NCBI RefSeq assembly: GCF_003012795.1
Contig: NZ_PXYH01000013.1
Location: 35,894-99,893 of the forward strand
Length of the DNA stretch: 64,000 nucleotides
Reading direction: 5' to 3'
Origin: Zobellella taiwanensis
Lineage (GTDB): Bacteria; Pseudomonadota; Gammaproteobacteria; Enterobacterales; Aeromonadaceae
The notes beneath the pieces were generated by a model. That model made no database searches. It saw only the letters and a list, made by a program, of their open reading frames with translations, and had not been told where the DNA came from. Shown here in pieces: positions 48,851 through 61,690 of the stretch. A program made the position numbers and the translations under genes. Each line of letters starts with the position of its first letter. The stretch's first letter is position 1.

Positions 48851-49276
48851 ATGTCACGCTTCGATTTTTCACCCCTGTACCGCTCCGCCATCGGCTTCGA
48901 TCGCCTGGCATCCCTGATGGAAAACGCCGCCAGCGGCACCGGCAACAACGGCTACCCGCCGTACAACATCGAACTGCTCAGCGAGAACCAGTACCGCATC
49001 TCCATGGCCGTGGCCGGTTTTGGCCGCAACGAGCTGGAAATCACCAGCCATGAAAACACCCTGATGGTGAAAGGCCACAAGGAGCAGGAGCAGAACCCCA
49101 GGAATTATCTCTATCAGGGCATTGCCGAGCGCGGCTTCGAGCGCCGCTTCCAGCTGGCCGACCACATCCGGGTGGTGGGTGCCGATCTGGAAAATGGCCT
49201 GCTGCACATCGATCTGGTGCGCGAGGTGCCGGAGGCCGCCAAGCCGAGGACCATCGCCATCGGCCAGGCCGAGTAA
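48851..49276 (+). CDS. ibpA: Small heat-shock protein, Hsp20 / IbpA type
   Basis: 141 residues from the ATG at 48851 ([19 protein letters not shown]). Holdase that binds aggregating proteins for later refolding by ClpB/DnaK. Alpha-crystallin domain about 35-125 ([28 protein letters not shown] to [19 protein letters not shown]), then a short C-terminal tail; the usual I-x-I/V anchor is represented by IAIG. The TTG at 48836 is not the start, since it would put the ribosome-binding site inside the gene. Leader and promoter indicate heat control at two levels. Confidence 0.95.
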   Translation: MSRFDFSPLYRSAIGFDRLASLMENAASGTGNNGYPPYNIELLSENQYRISMAVAGFGRNELEITSHENTLMVKGHKEQEQNPRNYLYQGIAERGFERRFQLADHIRVVGADLENGLLHIDLVREVPEAAKPRTIAIGQAE

Positions 49277-49295
49277 AACCAACTCTGCACATCAA

Positions 49296-49318
49296 CCTAT
49301 TGCTTAATGGAGGATAGG
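49296..49318 (+). promoter_or_regulatory. ROSE-like RNA thermometer before the second Hsp20 gene
   Basis: CCUAUU-G-CUU pairs with GGAGGAUAGG around an AAU-type loop, again with one bulged G opposite the Shine-Dalgarno, using the UUGCU anti-SD of classic ROSE elements. It sits in the 45-bp gap between the two hsp20 genes, so it acts on the dicistronic message. Confidence 0.7.
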
Positions 49319-49321
49319 AAC

Positions 49322-49765
49322 ATGAGCCGTTTTGACTTTAGCCCCCTGTATCGCTCCGCCATCGGCTTTGACCGGCTGATGGGCGATCTGGAAAACCTGC
49401 TGCAGCACAAGGGAGAGGCGTACCCGCCTTACAACATCGAGAAGCAGGACAACGATCACTACCGCATCAGCCTGGCGGTGGCCGGTTTCCGGGAGTCCGA
49501 ACTGCAGCTTTCCGTGGAGCAGAACATGCTGCTGGTGAAGGGCAGCCGGGAAAAGTCCGCCGGCGACAGCCGCTACCTGTACCAGGGCATCACGGAGCGG
49601 GACTTTGAGCTGAAATTCCGCCTGGCCGATCATGTCCAGGTGGCCGGCGCCCGGCTGGACAACGGCCTGCTGGTAATCGATCTGCAGCGGGAGGTGCCGG
49701 ACGAGCTTAAGCCCCGCCGTATTGAAATCGGCCAGGGCCGTACTCTGGAGCACAGTACCGAGTAA
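49322..49765 (+). CDS. ibpB: Small heat-shock protein, Hsp20 / IbpB type
   Basis: 147 residues from the ATG at 49322; the ATG at 49307 lies in front of the GGAGG that serves this start. Paralogue of the gene just upstream, sharing the first 20 residues exactly ([19 protein letters not shown]). Alpha-crystallin domain about 37-125, C-terminal IEIG anchor. The pair corresponds to enterobacterial ibpA-ibpB and arose by tandem duplication. Confidence 0.93.
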   Translation: MSRFDFSPLYRSAIGFDRLMGDLENLLQHKGEAYPPYNIEKQDNDHYRISLAVAGFRESELQLSVEQNMLLVKGSREKSAGDSRYLYQGITERDFELKFRLADHVQVAGARLDNGLLVIDLQREVPDELKPRRIEIGQGRTLEHSTE

Positions 49766-49781
49766 ACCTGATTCTTGAATG

Positions 49782-49807
49782 ACAACGCCGGCATCAGCCG
49801 GCGTTGT
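49782..49807. terminator. Bidirectional terminator after the hsp20 pair
   Basis: Perfect 11-bp stem ACAACGCCGGC / GCCGGCGTTGT around ATCA, between convergent ibpB and avtA. Confidence 0.75.
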
Positions 49808-49815
49808 TGTTTCTG

Positions 49816-51069
49816 CTATGACTGGCCGTAAAGCGCCAGTATTTCCCGTGCCAGTATCGCGATGCCGGCCTGTACGTCCGCTTCCGGCTGGGCGTAGTTG
49901 AGGCGGATGCACTGCTTGCTGTGTGCCCAGCCTTCATCTTCTATACCGGGGAAGAAATAGTGCCCCGGCACCACCAGCAATCCTTGTTGCTTGAGGCGTT
50001 GGTACAGCTCCTGGCTGTGAATGGGCAAGTCCTCAAACCACAGCCACAGGAACAATGCGCCTTCCGGTTTGTGGATATGGAACTGGGGCAGGGGAATCGC
50101 CTCCTGCAGCCAGGCTACTGCCTGCTGGGCTTTGTGCTGGTAAAAGGGACGGATCACCTCGTTGCTGAGGCGGATAACGTCGCCGCTTTCCATCATCGGC
50201 AGGGTCAGGGCCGGGCCCATGCTGCCCGGTGCCAGGTTGACGATACCGCTGATGTTGGTGATGGCCTGGATGATGGTGGGGTTGGCCACCACTATGCCGC
50301 AGCGCACCCCGGGCAGCCCGAGTTTGGACAGGCTCATGCACAGTATGGTGTTGTCGTTCCAGAACGGTCTGGCATCGGTGAAGATGATGTTGGGGAAGGG
50401 CGTGCCGTAGGCATTGTCGATCAGCAGCGGTATGCCCTTGTCCCGGGCAAGCTGATCCAGGTGCACGATTTCTTCATCGGTGAGTACGTTGCCGGTGGGG
50501 TTGGTGGGACGGGATACGCAGATCAGGCCGATGTCGTCGCCCACCTCCAACTGCTCGAAGTCGACGTAGTATTTGAACAGGCCGTTTTCCAGCTTGCGGA
50601 TATCCGGCTTGCAGGCGACAAAATGATCGTCGCTGAGTGCCCCGTCACCGTAGCCGATGTATTCCGGCGCCAGGGGGAAGAGCACCTTCTTCTTGCGGCC
50701 GTTGGCGAACTCGCCGGCCAGCAGGTTGAACAGGTAAAAAAAGGCGGTCTGACTGCCGTTGGTTAGGGCGATATGCTCGGGGCCTACCTCCCAGCCCAGC
50801 TCGCGGGACAGCAGGCCGGCCAGGGCGCGGATGAAACTGTCCTTGCCCTGGGGGCCATCGTAGTTGGCCATGGCCTTCAGCAGCTCACCGGTCTTCAGCA
50901 ACTGCTGGGCTTGCCGGTCCAGATAGGCCAGCACCTCGGGAATGGCGGCCGGGTTGCCACCGCCCAGCATGATGGTGTTGGGGGCGGTCAGGCCCTGGTT
51001 GAGATCGTCCATCAACTGGGTGATGCCAGAATGGCGTGTGAATTTTTGTCCGAATGCGGAGAATTCCAT
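49816..51069 (-). CDS. avtA: Valine-pyruvate aminotransferase
   Basis: PLP-dependent fold-type I aminotransferase, 417 residues from the ATG at 51069, equal to E. coli AvtA. It interconverts valine + pyruvate with 2-oxoisovalerate + alanine. Signatures: FTRHSGITQLMDDLNQGL, MLGGGNPAAIPE, ANYDGPQGKD, CVSRPTNPTGNVLTDEE, and the PLP lysine in MSLSKLGLPGVRCG. The longer reading from 51108 is not used. Confidence 0.96.
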   Translation of the reverse strand: MEFSAFGQKFTRHSGITQLMDDLNQGLTAPNTIMLGGGNPAAIPEVLAYLDRQAQQLLKTGELLKAMANYDGPQGKDSFIRALAGLLSRELGWEVGPEHIALTNGSQTAFFYLFNLLAGEFANGRKKKVLFPLAPEYIGYGDGALSDDHFVACKPDIRKLENGLFKYYVDFEQLEVGDDIGLICVSRPTNPTGNVLTDEEIVHLDQLARDKGIPLLIDNAYGTPFPNIIFTDARPFWNDNTILCMSLSKLGLPGVRCGIVVANPTIIQAITNISGIVNLAPGSMGPALTLPMMESGDVIRLSNEVIRPFYQHKAQQAVAWLQEAIPLPQFHIHKPEGALFLWLWFEDLPIHSQELYQRLKQQGLLVVPGHYFFPGIEDEGWAHSKQCIRLNYAQPEADVQAGIAILAREILALYGQS

Positions 51070-51170
51070 GATCAGGCTACCGAAAGGGGTCTGTTGCGAA
51101 ACGCCCACGTTAGCCGATATTGGCGAGGCTGTCGACCGGGCCCTGGACAGCCCGGCCGTTATTAAATCCC

Positions 51171-51186
51171 TGTTTCACGTGAAACA
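51171..51186. other. parS centromere site (perfect)
   Basis: TGTTTCACGTGAAACA in the intergenic region between avtA and the ABM gene; the palindrome extends to CCC/GGG flanks, so it can also form a hairpin after the ABM gene. Confidence 0.93.
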
Positions 51187-51194
51187 GGGAGGAA

Positions 51195-51536
51195 TCAATA
51201 AGTGTAGGTTTGGGTTGGGCGTGCGTATTTTGATGGTTGCGCTTCATAGCTGACCTTGAGGGCCAGCACGGTGCATTTTTCGTCACTCTCGAGGAAGGGG
51301 GCCAGTTCGTTGAGCATGTGCTGCCGCTCGGATGAATCATGCCAGCGCTCCCAACTGCCGATATTTTCCCAGTTGGAGATCACATAGAAGTGGTTGGGAT
51401 GATTGACGTCGCGATAAGCATCGCCCTTGAGGAAGCCGGGCCTGTCGGTGATCTCCTGCATCAGGCGGCGCACCGTTTCCTGATAAACCTCTTCCAATCC
51501 TTCGGCGACGTGACGTTCGATAATGACCTTGATCAT
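51195..51536 (-). CDS. Antibiotic-biosynthesis-monooxygenase (ABM) fold protein
   Basis: 113-residue dimeric ferredoxin-like protein of the ABM superfamily (MIKVIIERHVAEGLEEVYQETVRRLMQEITDRPGFLKGDAYRD...HFYVISNWENIGSWERWHDSSER). Members range from heme-degrading enzymes to small quinol monooxygenases; the activity here cannot be predicted. Confidence 0.8.
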   Translation of the reverse strand: MIKVIIERHVAEGLEEVYQETVRRLMQEITDRPGFLKGDAYRDVNHPNHFYVISNWENIGSWERWHDSSERQHMLNELAPFLESDEKCTVLALKVSYEAQPSKYARPTQTYTY

Positions 51537-51590
51537 GGGCAGTATCCTTGCTGCTGAGTGAATCTCTTAATATGTAACACAGATTGCAAC

Positions 51591-51614
51591 AAAAAGCCCC
51601 GCACTGGGCGGGGC
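51591..51614 (-). terminator. Rho-independent terminator of glyQS
   Basis: On the minus strand GCCCCGC / GCGGGGC with a five-base loop followed by TTTTT, just after the glyS stop. Confidence 0.85.
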
Positions 51615-51622
51615 GGAGTGGT

Positions 51623-53692
51623 TTATTGCAGTAGCGAAATATCCGCAATCTGCAGGAAGAGGTTGCGCAACTGGTTGAGCAGGGCCAGGCGGTTGAGGCG
51701 AACGGCCTCGTCGTCGGCCATCACCATGACCTGGTCGAAGAAGCTGTCCACGCCCTCGCGCAAACTGGCGAGTTCATTCAGGGCGTTGCCGTAGTCGCCG
51801 GCGGCGAACAGGGGAGCAAGCCGGACAGAAAGTTCCGCAAGCTGAGTAGCCAGCACTTTTTCCGCCTCATCCTGCAGCAGGGCCGGATTCACTTCGGCGG
51901 GGATATCGCCGTCAAACTTGGTCAGGATATTGCCCACCCGTTTGTTGGCGGCGGCCAGGGCGGCGGCGGCTTCCAGCTGGCGGAAGGCACTCACGGCCCT
52001 GACCCGGGCGTCGAAGTCGGCGGGGCGGGTCGGCCTGCGGGCCAGCACCGCCTGGATGACGTCCACCTCGTGGCCCAGATCCTGGTACCAGGCGCGGAAG
52101 CGGCCGAGCATAAAGTCCAGCACCTCGTCGACCACCCGGTTGTTGGAGAGTTTGTCGCCGTAGAGAGTGCGGGCCTGTTCGATCAGCACCACCAGGTCCA
52201 GGTCGTAGCCCTTTTCGACAATGATGCGCAGGGCTCCCAAGGCGGCCCGGCGTAGGGCGAAGGGATCCTTGTCGCCCTTGGGGGCCTGGCCGATGCCGAA
52301 GATACCCACCAGGGTATCCAGCTTGTCGGCCAGGGCCAGGGCGGCGGAGATATCCTGGCCGGGCAGCTCGTCACCGGCGAAGCGGGGCTGGTACTGCTCC
52401 TTCAGGGCCAGGGCTACGGCCTCGGACTCACCATCGTGGCGGGCGTAGTGCATGCCCATCACCCCCTGGGTATCGGTAAACTCGAATACCATATTGGTCA
52501 TCAGATCGCACTTGGACAGCAGGCCGGCTCGCTCTGCCAGGATCCTGTCGGCGCCGATGGTGGTCGCGATAAGGCCGGACAGGGCACTGATACGCTCGGA
52601 TTTCTCCCGTACCGTCCCCAGTTGCTGTTGGAACAGTACATGGTCCAGCCGCTCCAGGCGGGAGATCAGCGGCGCCTTGCGGTCGGTATTAAAGAAGAAC
52701 TCGGCATCAGACAGGCGCGGGCGCACCACTTTTTCGTTGCCCAGCACAATCTGGTTCGGATCTTTTGATTCGATGTTGGTGACGAAGATAAATTTCGGCA
52801 GCAGGCGGCCGTCGGCGTCGTATACCGGGAAGTACTTTTGATCACCCTTCATGGTGTATACCAGGGCTTCCGCCGGCACCGCCAGGAATTTCTCCTCGAA
52901 GGAGGCGGTGAGTACCACCGGCCATTCCACCAGGGAGGTGACTTCTTCCAGCAGCTCGTCATCCAGGTCGGCGACGCCGCCCACGGCGGCGGCGGCCTGT
53001 TCGACACCGTTCTGGATAATGGTCTTGCGGCGTTCAAAGTCGGCCAGTACCTTGCCGCGCTCTTCCAGCTGTTTCAGATAGTGATCCGCATGGTCCAGCT
53101 GGAATTCCGGCTCGCCCATAAAACGGTGGCCGCGAATGGTGCGGGCGGAGTCCACGCCCAGAATGGTAGCCGGCAACAATTGGCTGCCCAGCAGCAGGGT
53201 GAGGGTGTGCACCGGGCGGATGAACTGGGTGGTTTTGTCACCCCAACGCATGGCCTTGGGGATGGGAAGCCGGGCAAGGGCCTGTTCAACCATGGCCGGC
53301 AGCAATTCAGCGGCGGGTTTGCCCTTGACGTCGGCCAGGTGCACCAGCCACTCGCCCTTGTCGGTTTTCAGCCGGTTGGCCTGTTCCACACTGATACCAT
53401 TGCCCCGGGCCCAGCCAATAGCTGCCTTGGTGGGATTGCCTTCTGCATCGAAGGCGGCCTGTACGGCGGGACCGCGCTTCTCGATTTGTTTATCGGCCTG
53501 GGCTGGTGCCAGGCCAACGACCTGCACCGCCAGCCGGCGAGGCGCGGCGTACCAGCGCACGGTGGCGAAGGGCAACTCGGCGTTGGTCAGCTCATGTTGG
53601 AGGTTGTCGGCGAAGGCTTCGCCCAGGGTACGCAGTGCCTTGGGCGGCAGTTCTTCGGTACCGATCTCTACCAGGAAATTCTGTTCGGCCAT
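51623..53692 (-). CDS. glyS: Glycyl-tRNA synthetase beta subunit
   Basis: 689 residues, the standard length for the alpha2beta2 bacterial enzyme. N-terminal [16 protein letters not shown], the HD-like and B3/B4-like central domains ([15 protein letters not shown]), and a C-terminal tRNA-binding domain. Follows glyQ with a 4-bp gap. Confidence 0.98.
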   Translation of the reverse strand: MAEQNFLVEIGTEELPPKALRTLGEAFADNLQHELTNAELPFATVRWYAAPRRLAVQVVGLAPAQADKQIEKRGPAVQAAFDAEGNPTKAAIGWARGNGISVEQANRLKTDKGEWLVHLADVKGKPAAELLPAMVEQALARLPIPKAMRWGDKTTQFIRPVHTLTLLLGSQLLPATILGVDSARTIRGHRFMGEPEFQLDHADHYLKQLEERGKVLADFERRKTIIQNGVEQAAAAVGGVADLDDELLEEVTSLVEWPVVLTASFEEKFLAVPAEALVYTMKGDQKYFPVYDADGRLLPKFIFVTNIESKDPNQIVLGNEKVVRPRLSDAEFFFNTDRKAPLISRLERLDHVLFQQQLGTVREKSERISALSGLIATTIGADRILAERAGLLSKCDLMTNMVFEFTDTQGVMGMHYARHDGESEAVALALKEQYQPRFAGDELPGQDISAALALADKLDTLVGIFGIGQAPKGDKDPFALRRAALGALRIIVEKGYDLDLVVLIEQARTLYGDKLSNNRVVDEVLDFMLGRFRAWYQDLGHEVDVIQAVLARRPTRPADFDARVRAVSAFRQLEAAAALAAANKRVGNILTKFDGDIPAEVNPALLQDEAEKVLATQLAELSVRLAPLFAAGDYGNALNELASLREGVDSFFDQVMVMADDEAVRLNRLALLNQLRNLFLQIADISLLQ

Positions 53693-53696
53693 GCCC

Positions 53697-54608
53697 TTAT
53701 CCTTCTTTTTTGCACATGGGGAAACCCAGGGCTTCGCGGGAAGCGTAGTAGGCTTCGGCGACGGCCTTGGTCAGGGTGCGGATGCGCAGTATGTAGCGCT
53801 GGCGTTCGGTCACTGAAATGGCCTTGCGGGCATCCAGCAGGTTGAAGGCGTGGCCGGCCTTGAGGATCCGTTCGTAGGCGGGCAGCGGCAGCGGTTTTTC
53901 CAGGGCCAGCAGGTACTGGCATTCTTTCTCGCACTGCTCGAAGAAACCGAACAGGAAGTCGACGTCGGCATGCTCGAAGTTGTAGGTGGACTGCTCCACT
54001 TCGTTCTGCTGGAAGATGTCACCATAGGTGGTTTTGCCCAGGGGGCCGTCGCACCACACCAGGTCGTAGACCGAATCCACCCCCTGGATATACATGGCCA
54101 GGCGCTCCAGACCATAGGTAATCTCGCCGGTCACCGGTTTGCACTCCAGGCCGCCCACCTGCTGGAAATAGGTAAACTGGGTTACCTCCATGCCGTTAAG
54201 CCAGACTTCCCAGCCCAGGCCCCAGGCGCCAAGGGTCGGGTTTTCCCAGTTGTCTTCCACGAAGCGGATATCATGTACCTGGGGATCCAGGCCCAGCGCC
54301 TGCAATGAACCCAGGTAGAGTTCCTGCAGGTTGTCCGGCGAAGGTTTGATCATGACCTGGAACTGGTAGTAATGCTGCAGCCGGTTGGGATTTTCCCCGT
54401 AGCGGCCGTCGGTAGGGCGGCGGGACGGCTGTACATAGGCGGTGGCGATGGGCTCGGGGCCAATTGCCCGCAGGCAGGTCATGGGATGGGAGGTACCGGC
54501 ACCCACTTCCATATCCAGCGGCTGGACAATGGTGCAGCCTTGCCGGGCCCAGTAATCCTGCAAGGTCAGGATCAGCCCCTGAAAGGTATTGATATCGAAT
54601 TTTTGCAT
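53697..54608 (-). CDS. glyQ: Glycyl-tRNA synthetase alpha subunit
   Basis: Catalytic class II subunit, 303 residues from the ATG at 54608 ([20 protein letters not shown]), identical in length to E. coli. Signature [50 protein letters not shown]. The reading from 54635 adds nine residues without an RBS. Confidence 0.98.
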   Translation of the reverse strand: MQKFDINTFQGLILTLQDYWARQGCTIVQPLDMEVGAGTSHPMTCLRAIGPEPIATAYVQPSRRPTDGRYGENPNRLQHYYQFQVMIKPSPDNLQELYLGSLQALGLDPQVHDIRFVEDNWENPTLGAWGLGWEVWLNGMEVTQFTYFQQVGGLECKPVTGEITYGLERLAMYIQGVDSVYDLVWCDGPLGKTTYGDIFQQNEVEQSTYNFEHADVDFLFGFFEQCEKECQYLLALEKPLPLPAYERILKAGHAFNLLDARKAISVTERQRYILRIRTLTKAVAEAYYASREALGFPMCKKEG

Positions 54609-54709
54609 GGTGTTCGCGCCTTGATATAGGTGCATTCGCAGTGTGAAACTAGGCCAAAGAGTATACCTGCTGACCCGGTGTGAATATAGGCTGAATTGGA
54701 GGACGGACC

Positions 54710-55279
54710 ATGCTGGAGCGCTGTGCCTGGGTCAATCTGGACCCGCGTTATATCGATTATCACGACCATGAATGGGGGGTACCCGAATACGACGGCAAGA
54801 CCCTGTTCGAGAAGCTGTGCCTGGACGGTCAGCAGGCCGGCCTGAGCTGGTTCACCATCTTGTGCAAAATCCCCGCCTACCGGGCCGCTTTTGCCGGCTT
54901 CGAGCCCGGGCTGATCGCCCGCTTTGATGAGCGGGATGTGGCGCGGCTGATGCAAGACAGCGGCATAGTGCGCAACCGGCTCAAAATCCAGTCGGTCATC
55001 AACAATGCCCGGGTCTACCTGGCGATGGAGGAAGACGGGATCGATTTTGGCACCTGGCTGTGGGACTTTGTCGGCGGTGAGCCGGTGGTGAACCGCTGGT
55101 CCTGCCCGGAACAGGTGCCGATCACCACGCCCGCATCGGACGCCATGGCGAAGGCGCTGAAGCAGCGGGGCTTTTCCTTTGTGGGCAGTACCACCTGCTA
55201 TGCCTTTATGCAGGCGACTGGCATGGTGAACGATCACCTGCTGGGCTGCCATTGCCATCCGGATAACGTCAACTGCTGA
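54710..55279 (+). CDS. tag: DNA-3-methyladenine glycosylase I
   Basis: Base-excision repair enzyme for 3-methyladenine, 189 residues. Zinc-snap ligands Cys5 and His18 near the N terminus and His/Cys in the C-terminal GCHCHPDN; the lesion-pocket region [16 protein letters not shown] is conserved. Divergent from glyQ, as in E. coli. Confidence 0.96.
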   Translation: MLERCAWVNLDPRYIDYHDHEWGVPEYDGKTLFEKLCLDGQQAGLSWFTILCKIPAYRAAFAGFEPGLIARFDERDVARLMQDSGIVRNRLKIQSVINNARVYLAMEEDGIDFGTWLWDFVGGEPVVNRWSCPEQVPITTPASDAMAKALKQRGFSFVGSTTCYAFMQATGMVNDHLLGCHCHPDNVNC

Positions 55280-55365
55280 CAACCGGGATGATTGCAGACT
55301 TTGTCGAACGGCGGCTGCGGCGCTATATTGTCTGGTACTTATGCTTGTTATAAACGGAACCCGAT

Positions 55366-56016
55366 ATGAAAAAAGTCTGTTTGGCTCTGGCCGCCGCCAT
55401 GGCCCTTTCTGCCTGTACCACCAACCCCTATACCGGTGAACGCCAGGCGTCCAAGGCCGCTATCGGCAGTGGCCTGGGCGCACTGGCCGGCGCCGTGATC
55501 GGCGGCGCTTCCGCCAGCTCCAGTGACCGGGAAAAAGGCATTCTGATCGGTGCCGCCAGCGGCGCGGCCCTGGGCGGCGGCGTGGGTTACTACATGGATG
55601 TGCAGGAGGCCAAGCTGCGGGATCAGATGCGCGGCACCGGTGTCAGCGTGTCCCGCAACGGCGACAATATCGTCCTCAACATGCCGAGCTCCATCACCTT
55701 TGCAGTGGACAGCGCCGACTTGTCACCCAGCTTCTACAACACCCTGAGTGGCGTGGCCATGGTGTTGAAGGAATACGAGAAAACCTGGGTCAATGTGGTC
55801 GGCCATACCGACAACACCGGCTCAGCCAGTTATAACCAGGCTCTGTCCGAGCGCCGCGCCGCTTCCGTGGGCCAGTTCCTGATCAGCCAGGGCGCAGCCG
55901 CCAACCGTTTCAATATCCGCGGTGTGGGCTTCAACCAGCCGGTGGCCAGCAACGATACCGAACAGGGGCGGGCGCAGAACCGCCGGGTGGAGATTACCCT
56001 GAGCCCCATGCAGTAG
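55366..56016 (+). CDS. OmpA-family outer-membrane lipoprotein, YiaD-like
   Basis: 216 residues: lipoprotein signal with lipobox LSAC (Cys17), a Gly/Ala-rich glycine-zipper segment (AAIGSGLGALAGAVIGGASAS, about 31-80) and a C-terminal OmpA peptidoglycan-binding domain (VVGHTDNTGSASYNQALSERRAASV...NRRVEI). Position next to tag matches E. coli yiaD. Confidence 0.9.
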   Translation: MKKVCLALAAAMALSACTTNPYTGERQASKAAIGSGLGALAGAVIGGASASSSDREKGILIGAASGAALGGGVGYYMDVQEAKLRDQMRGTGVSVSRNGDNIVLNMPSSITFAVDSADLSPSFYNTLSGVAMVLKEYEKTWVNVVGHTDNTGSASYNQALSERRAASVGQFLISQGAAANRFNIRGVGFNQPVASNDTEQGRAQNRRVEITLSPMQ

Positions 56017-56041
56017 GCTCGCTGCATCACTATCATGATCC

Positions 56042-56064
56042 ATGCCCGCACCGCGGGCATTTTT
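56042..56064. terminator. Terminator between the OmpA lipoprotein and AEC genes
   Basis: Stem ATGCCCGC / GCGGGCAT with loop ACC and a T-run on the plus strand; the facing AEC gene ends right beside it. Confidence 0.8.
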
Positions 56065-56989
56065 ATGCCTGCAACCAGGCCAGCAGCGACATCCATACCG
56101 GCAGTACCGCCATGGCCAGCAGGGTTTGGCCGGTAATGATGGCGGCCATCAGGGGAGCATTGCCGCCCATCTGCCGGGCCAGGATATAGGACGAGGTGGC
56201 GGTGGGCAGGGCGGTGAAGAGCACCACCACCCCCAGCTCTGTTTCGCCCAGCCCGCTCAGCCAGCCGATCAGCAGGGCCAGCAGGGGCAGGGCGGCGAAC
56301 TTGATGGCGCAGGCCTGCCAGAAGGCGGGGCCGGTGCCGCGCAGTGCCTTCAGTTGCAGCGCCACGCCTACGGCAATCAGTCCCAGTGGCAGGGCTGCCT
56401 GGCCGGCCAGGCTCAGGGTATCCCGGCTCCAGCCCGGCAGGCCTATGCCGCTGATATTGAGGGCAATGCCGACCACGCAGCCCAGCAGCAGGGGATTTTT
56501 GGCCAGGGCCTTGATGGCGCTCCACAGGCCAGACTGGCCGCTGCCGTCTGTGCCCACGAATACCAGCACGCAAAGAATGTTGACCAGAGGGACCATGACC
56601 GCAATGGCCACGGCGGCGGCGGTGATGCCGGCATCGCCGTAGAGGGCGGCGGCGCCGGCCAGGCCCACGTAGGTATTAAAGCGCAGGGCACCCTGGAATA
56701 CCGAGGTGAAGGAGGGCATATCCAGTCCCAGTCTGTTCCTGGCCAACCACAGTATAATGGCCAGCAGCACCAGCAGGCCGGCGAGCAGGCCCACCATGCC
56801 GGTGAAGGCGACCTGGCCGAAGTCGGCGGTGGCCAGGGTGCTGATCAGCATGGCCGGAAACAGCAGGAAATAGATGAAACGCTCGGCACCGTGCCAGAAC
56901 TGTTCGTCGGGAAAACGCAGCCGGCGCAGCACAACGCCGGTCAGGATCAGCAGGAAGAGGGGGCCAAGGGCATGGCTGACGGCCAGCAT
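56063..56989 (-). CDS. AEC-family (auxin efflux carrier) transporter
   Basis: 308-residue inner-membrane protein with about ten hydrophobic segments and the family pattern of two five-helix halves (LILTGVVLRRLRFPDEQFWHGAERFIYFLLFPAMLISTLA at the start; VVLFTALPTATSSYILARQMGG in the second half). Bacterial members export or import small organic acids such as malate or malonate; the substrate is unknown. Confidence 0.88.
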   Translation of the reverse strand: MLAVSHALGPLFLLILTGVVLRRLRFPDEQFWHGAERFIYFLLFPAMLISTLATADFGQVAFTGMVGLLAGLLVLLAIILWLARNRLGLDMPSFTSVFQGALRFNTYVGLAGAAALYGDAGITAAAVAIAVMVPLVNILCVLVFVGTDGSGQSGLWSAIKALAKNPLLLGCVVGIALNISGIGLPGWSRDTLSLAGQAALPLGLIAVGVALQLKALRGTGPAFWQACAIKFAALPLLALLIGWLSGLGETELGVVVLFTALPTATSSYILARQMGGNAPLMAAIITGQTLLAMAVLPVWMSLLAWLQA

Positions 56990-57068
56990 GGAGTGTCCTT
57001 ACAAGAGAGTGGTTCGCCCCCCAGCTTATCAGCTTGTGACGGGCGGCCATATCCGCCCTTCGGCGGGG

Positions 57069-57314
57069 TCAGGCGCCTTTTTGGATCAGGAACTGATAGG
57101 GCAACCGCTCGACCTGGCTGGACAGCAGTACATGATCCATAAAGCGGCAGAAACTGGGGATATCGCGGCTGGTCGAAGGGTCGTCGGCGGTGATCAACAG
57201 GGTCTCGCCACTGGCCATGGAGCGGACCTGCTTGCGCACCATCATGACCGGCTCGGGGCAGCGCAGGCCGGTGGCATCCAGACGGTGCTGGGCATCGGAA
57301 AAGGAAATGTTCAT
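57069..57314 (-). CDS. tusA: Sulfurtransferase TusA
   Basis: 81-residue sulfur relay protein that passes persulfide from IscS toward tRNA 2-thiouridine (and other acceptors). The conserved active-site segment [17 protein letters not shown] contains the catalytic Cys19. Confidence 0.96.
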   Translation of the reverse strand: MNISFSDAQHRLDATGLRCPEPVMMVRKQVRSMASGETLLITADDPSTSRDIPSFCRFMDHVLLSSQVERLPYQFLIQKGA

Positions 57315-57386
57315 GGTTCTACTACCTGGTCGTTAACCCCGCCTATATTACCCTTGCTGAATAAATGGTCAACCGAGACCGGGATC

Positions 57387-57413
57387 AAAAAAGGGCAGGG
57401 AAAGCCCCTGCCC
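57387..57413 (-). terminator. Rho-independent terminator of the fadBA operon
   Basis: Minus strand: GGGCAGGG / CCCTGCCC with a five-base loop followed by six T (A-run 57387-57392), about 75 bp after the fadA stop. Confidence 0.88.
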
Positions 57414-57487
57414 AATACCGACCATAGACGATTTTGTTGTGCCCTGGACTGAGCCCTTTAGCACCTGGCCGAGGCTGAGTAGCAGTA

Positions 57488-60818
<3,331 letters not shown>

Positions 60819-60909
60819 CCTCATGTCTCCTTGTTCCCTTGTGCTGCACCGGTTATCCCGGGCAGGGATGGGCTCACTATGAACAGAAAAAAACCATATT
60901 TCAACACCT

Positions 60910-60930
60910 ATTTAAAACGTTTGTTTAAAT
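60910..60930. promoter_or_regulatory. AT-rich palindrome upstream of fadB
   Basis: ATTTAAAACGTTTGTTTAAAT, an imperfect palindrome about 90 bp before the fadB start. It could be a fatty-acid-responsive operator (PsrA- or FadR-type), but no consensus fits cleanly. Confidence 0.25.
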
Positions 60931-61047
60931 TCGTTAACCGGTTAAATGCCCCTCGCGCCTGCCTATCACAGAGCTGTGCTATGATGTGCGGCTTCATCTA
61001 TCCGGGTCGGTTTGAGCATAGCCGGCCAAGTGTGTTCAGGGGCGGTT

Positions 61048-61668
61048 ATGGGATCATCTCCCTATCTTATTCCCGCTGCTCCCATCGTATGGGAGCAAGA
61101 GATCAAAAAAAGTCGCTTTATTGCCTGCCTGGCGCACACTCCCGATATTGCATCGGCGCGCGCCTGGATTGGACAACTGCGTGATGCGCATCCGCAAGCC
61201 GGCCATCATTGCTGGGGGTTTGTGGCGGGAATGCCCGGCGATTCCCGGGTATTGGGGTTCAGCGACGATGGCGAGCCGTCGGGTACCGCCGGCAAGCCGA
61301 TACTGGCTCAGTTGCAAGGTGCCGGCATTGGTGAAGTGACAGCCGTTGTCGTCCGATATTTTGGTGGTATCAAGCTGGGTACCGGTGGACTGGTCCGTGC
61401 CTATGGTGGCTCCGTGGCCGCGGCCCTGGCAACGCTTTCCACTCGCGAAAAGTGTATCCTCGGTCGCCTGGCCGTTGAGGCTGACTACAGCGACATGGCG
61501 CAGTTGGAAAGCCTGCTGAAGCAGGCCGGCGCCGATTGGGAACGGGTGGATTATGGTGCCAGGGTTAGTGGAATTTTGCTGGTCGATGTCCGCTTGCTCG
61601 CGACGTTGGCTCGTCAGATACTGGATCGGACTCAGGGAAGAGTGATCGCCCGCCCGATCAACGATTAA
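61048..61668 (+). CDS. yigZ: IMPACT-family protein YigZ
   Basis: 206 residues from the ATG at 61048. The IMPACT/UPF0029 N-terminal domain is clear (EIKKSRFIACLAHTPD, HCWGFVAG, FSDDGEPSGTAGKPIL, VVRYFGGIKLGTGGLVRAYGG) and a small C-terminal ferredoxin-like domain follows. Function is unsettled (translation- or protein-quality related). In E. coli the order is fadBA / pepQ-yigZ-trkH-hemG; pepQ is absent here. Confidence 0.93.
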   Translation: MGSSPYLIPAAPIVWEQEIKKSRFIACLAHTPDIASARAWIGQLRDAHPQAGHHCWGFVAGMPGDSRVLGFSDDGEPSGTAGKPILAQLQGAGIGEVTAVVVRYFGGIKLGTGGLVRAYGGSVAAALATLSTREKCILGRLAVEADYSDMAQLESLLKQAGADWERVDYGARVSGILLVDVRLLATLARQILDRTQGRVIARPIND

Positions 61669-61690
61669 TCGCTTTCTCACTGGATAGAGC

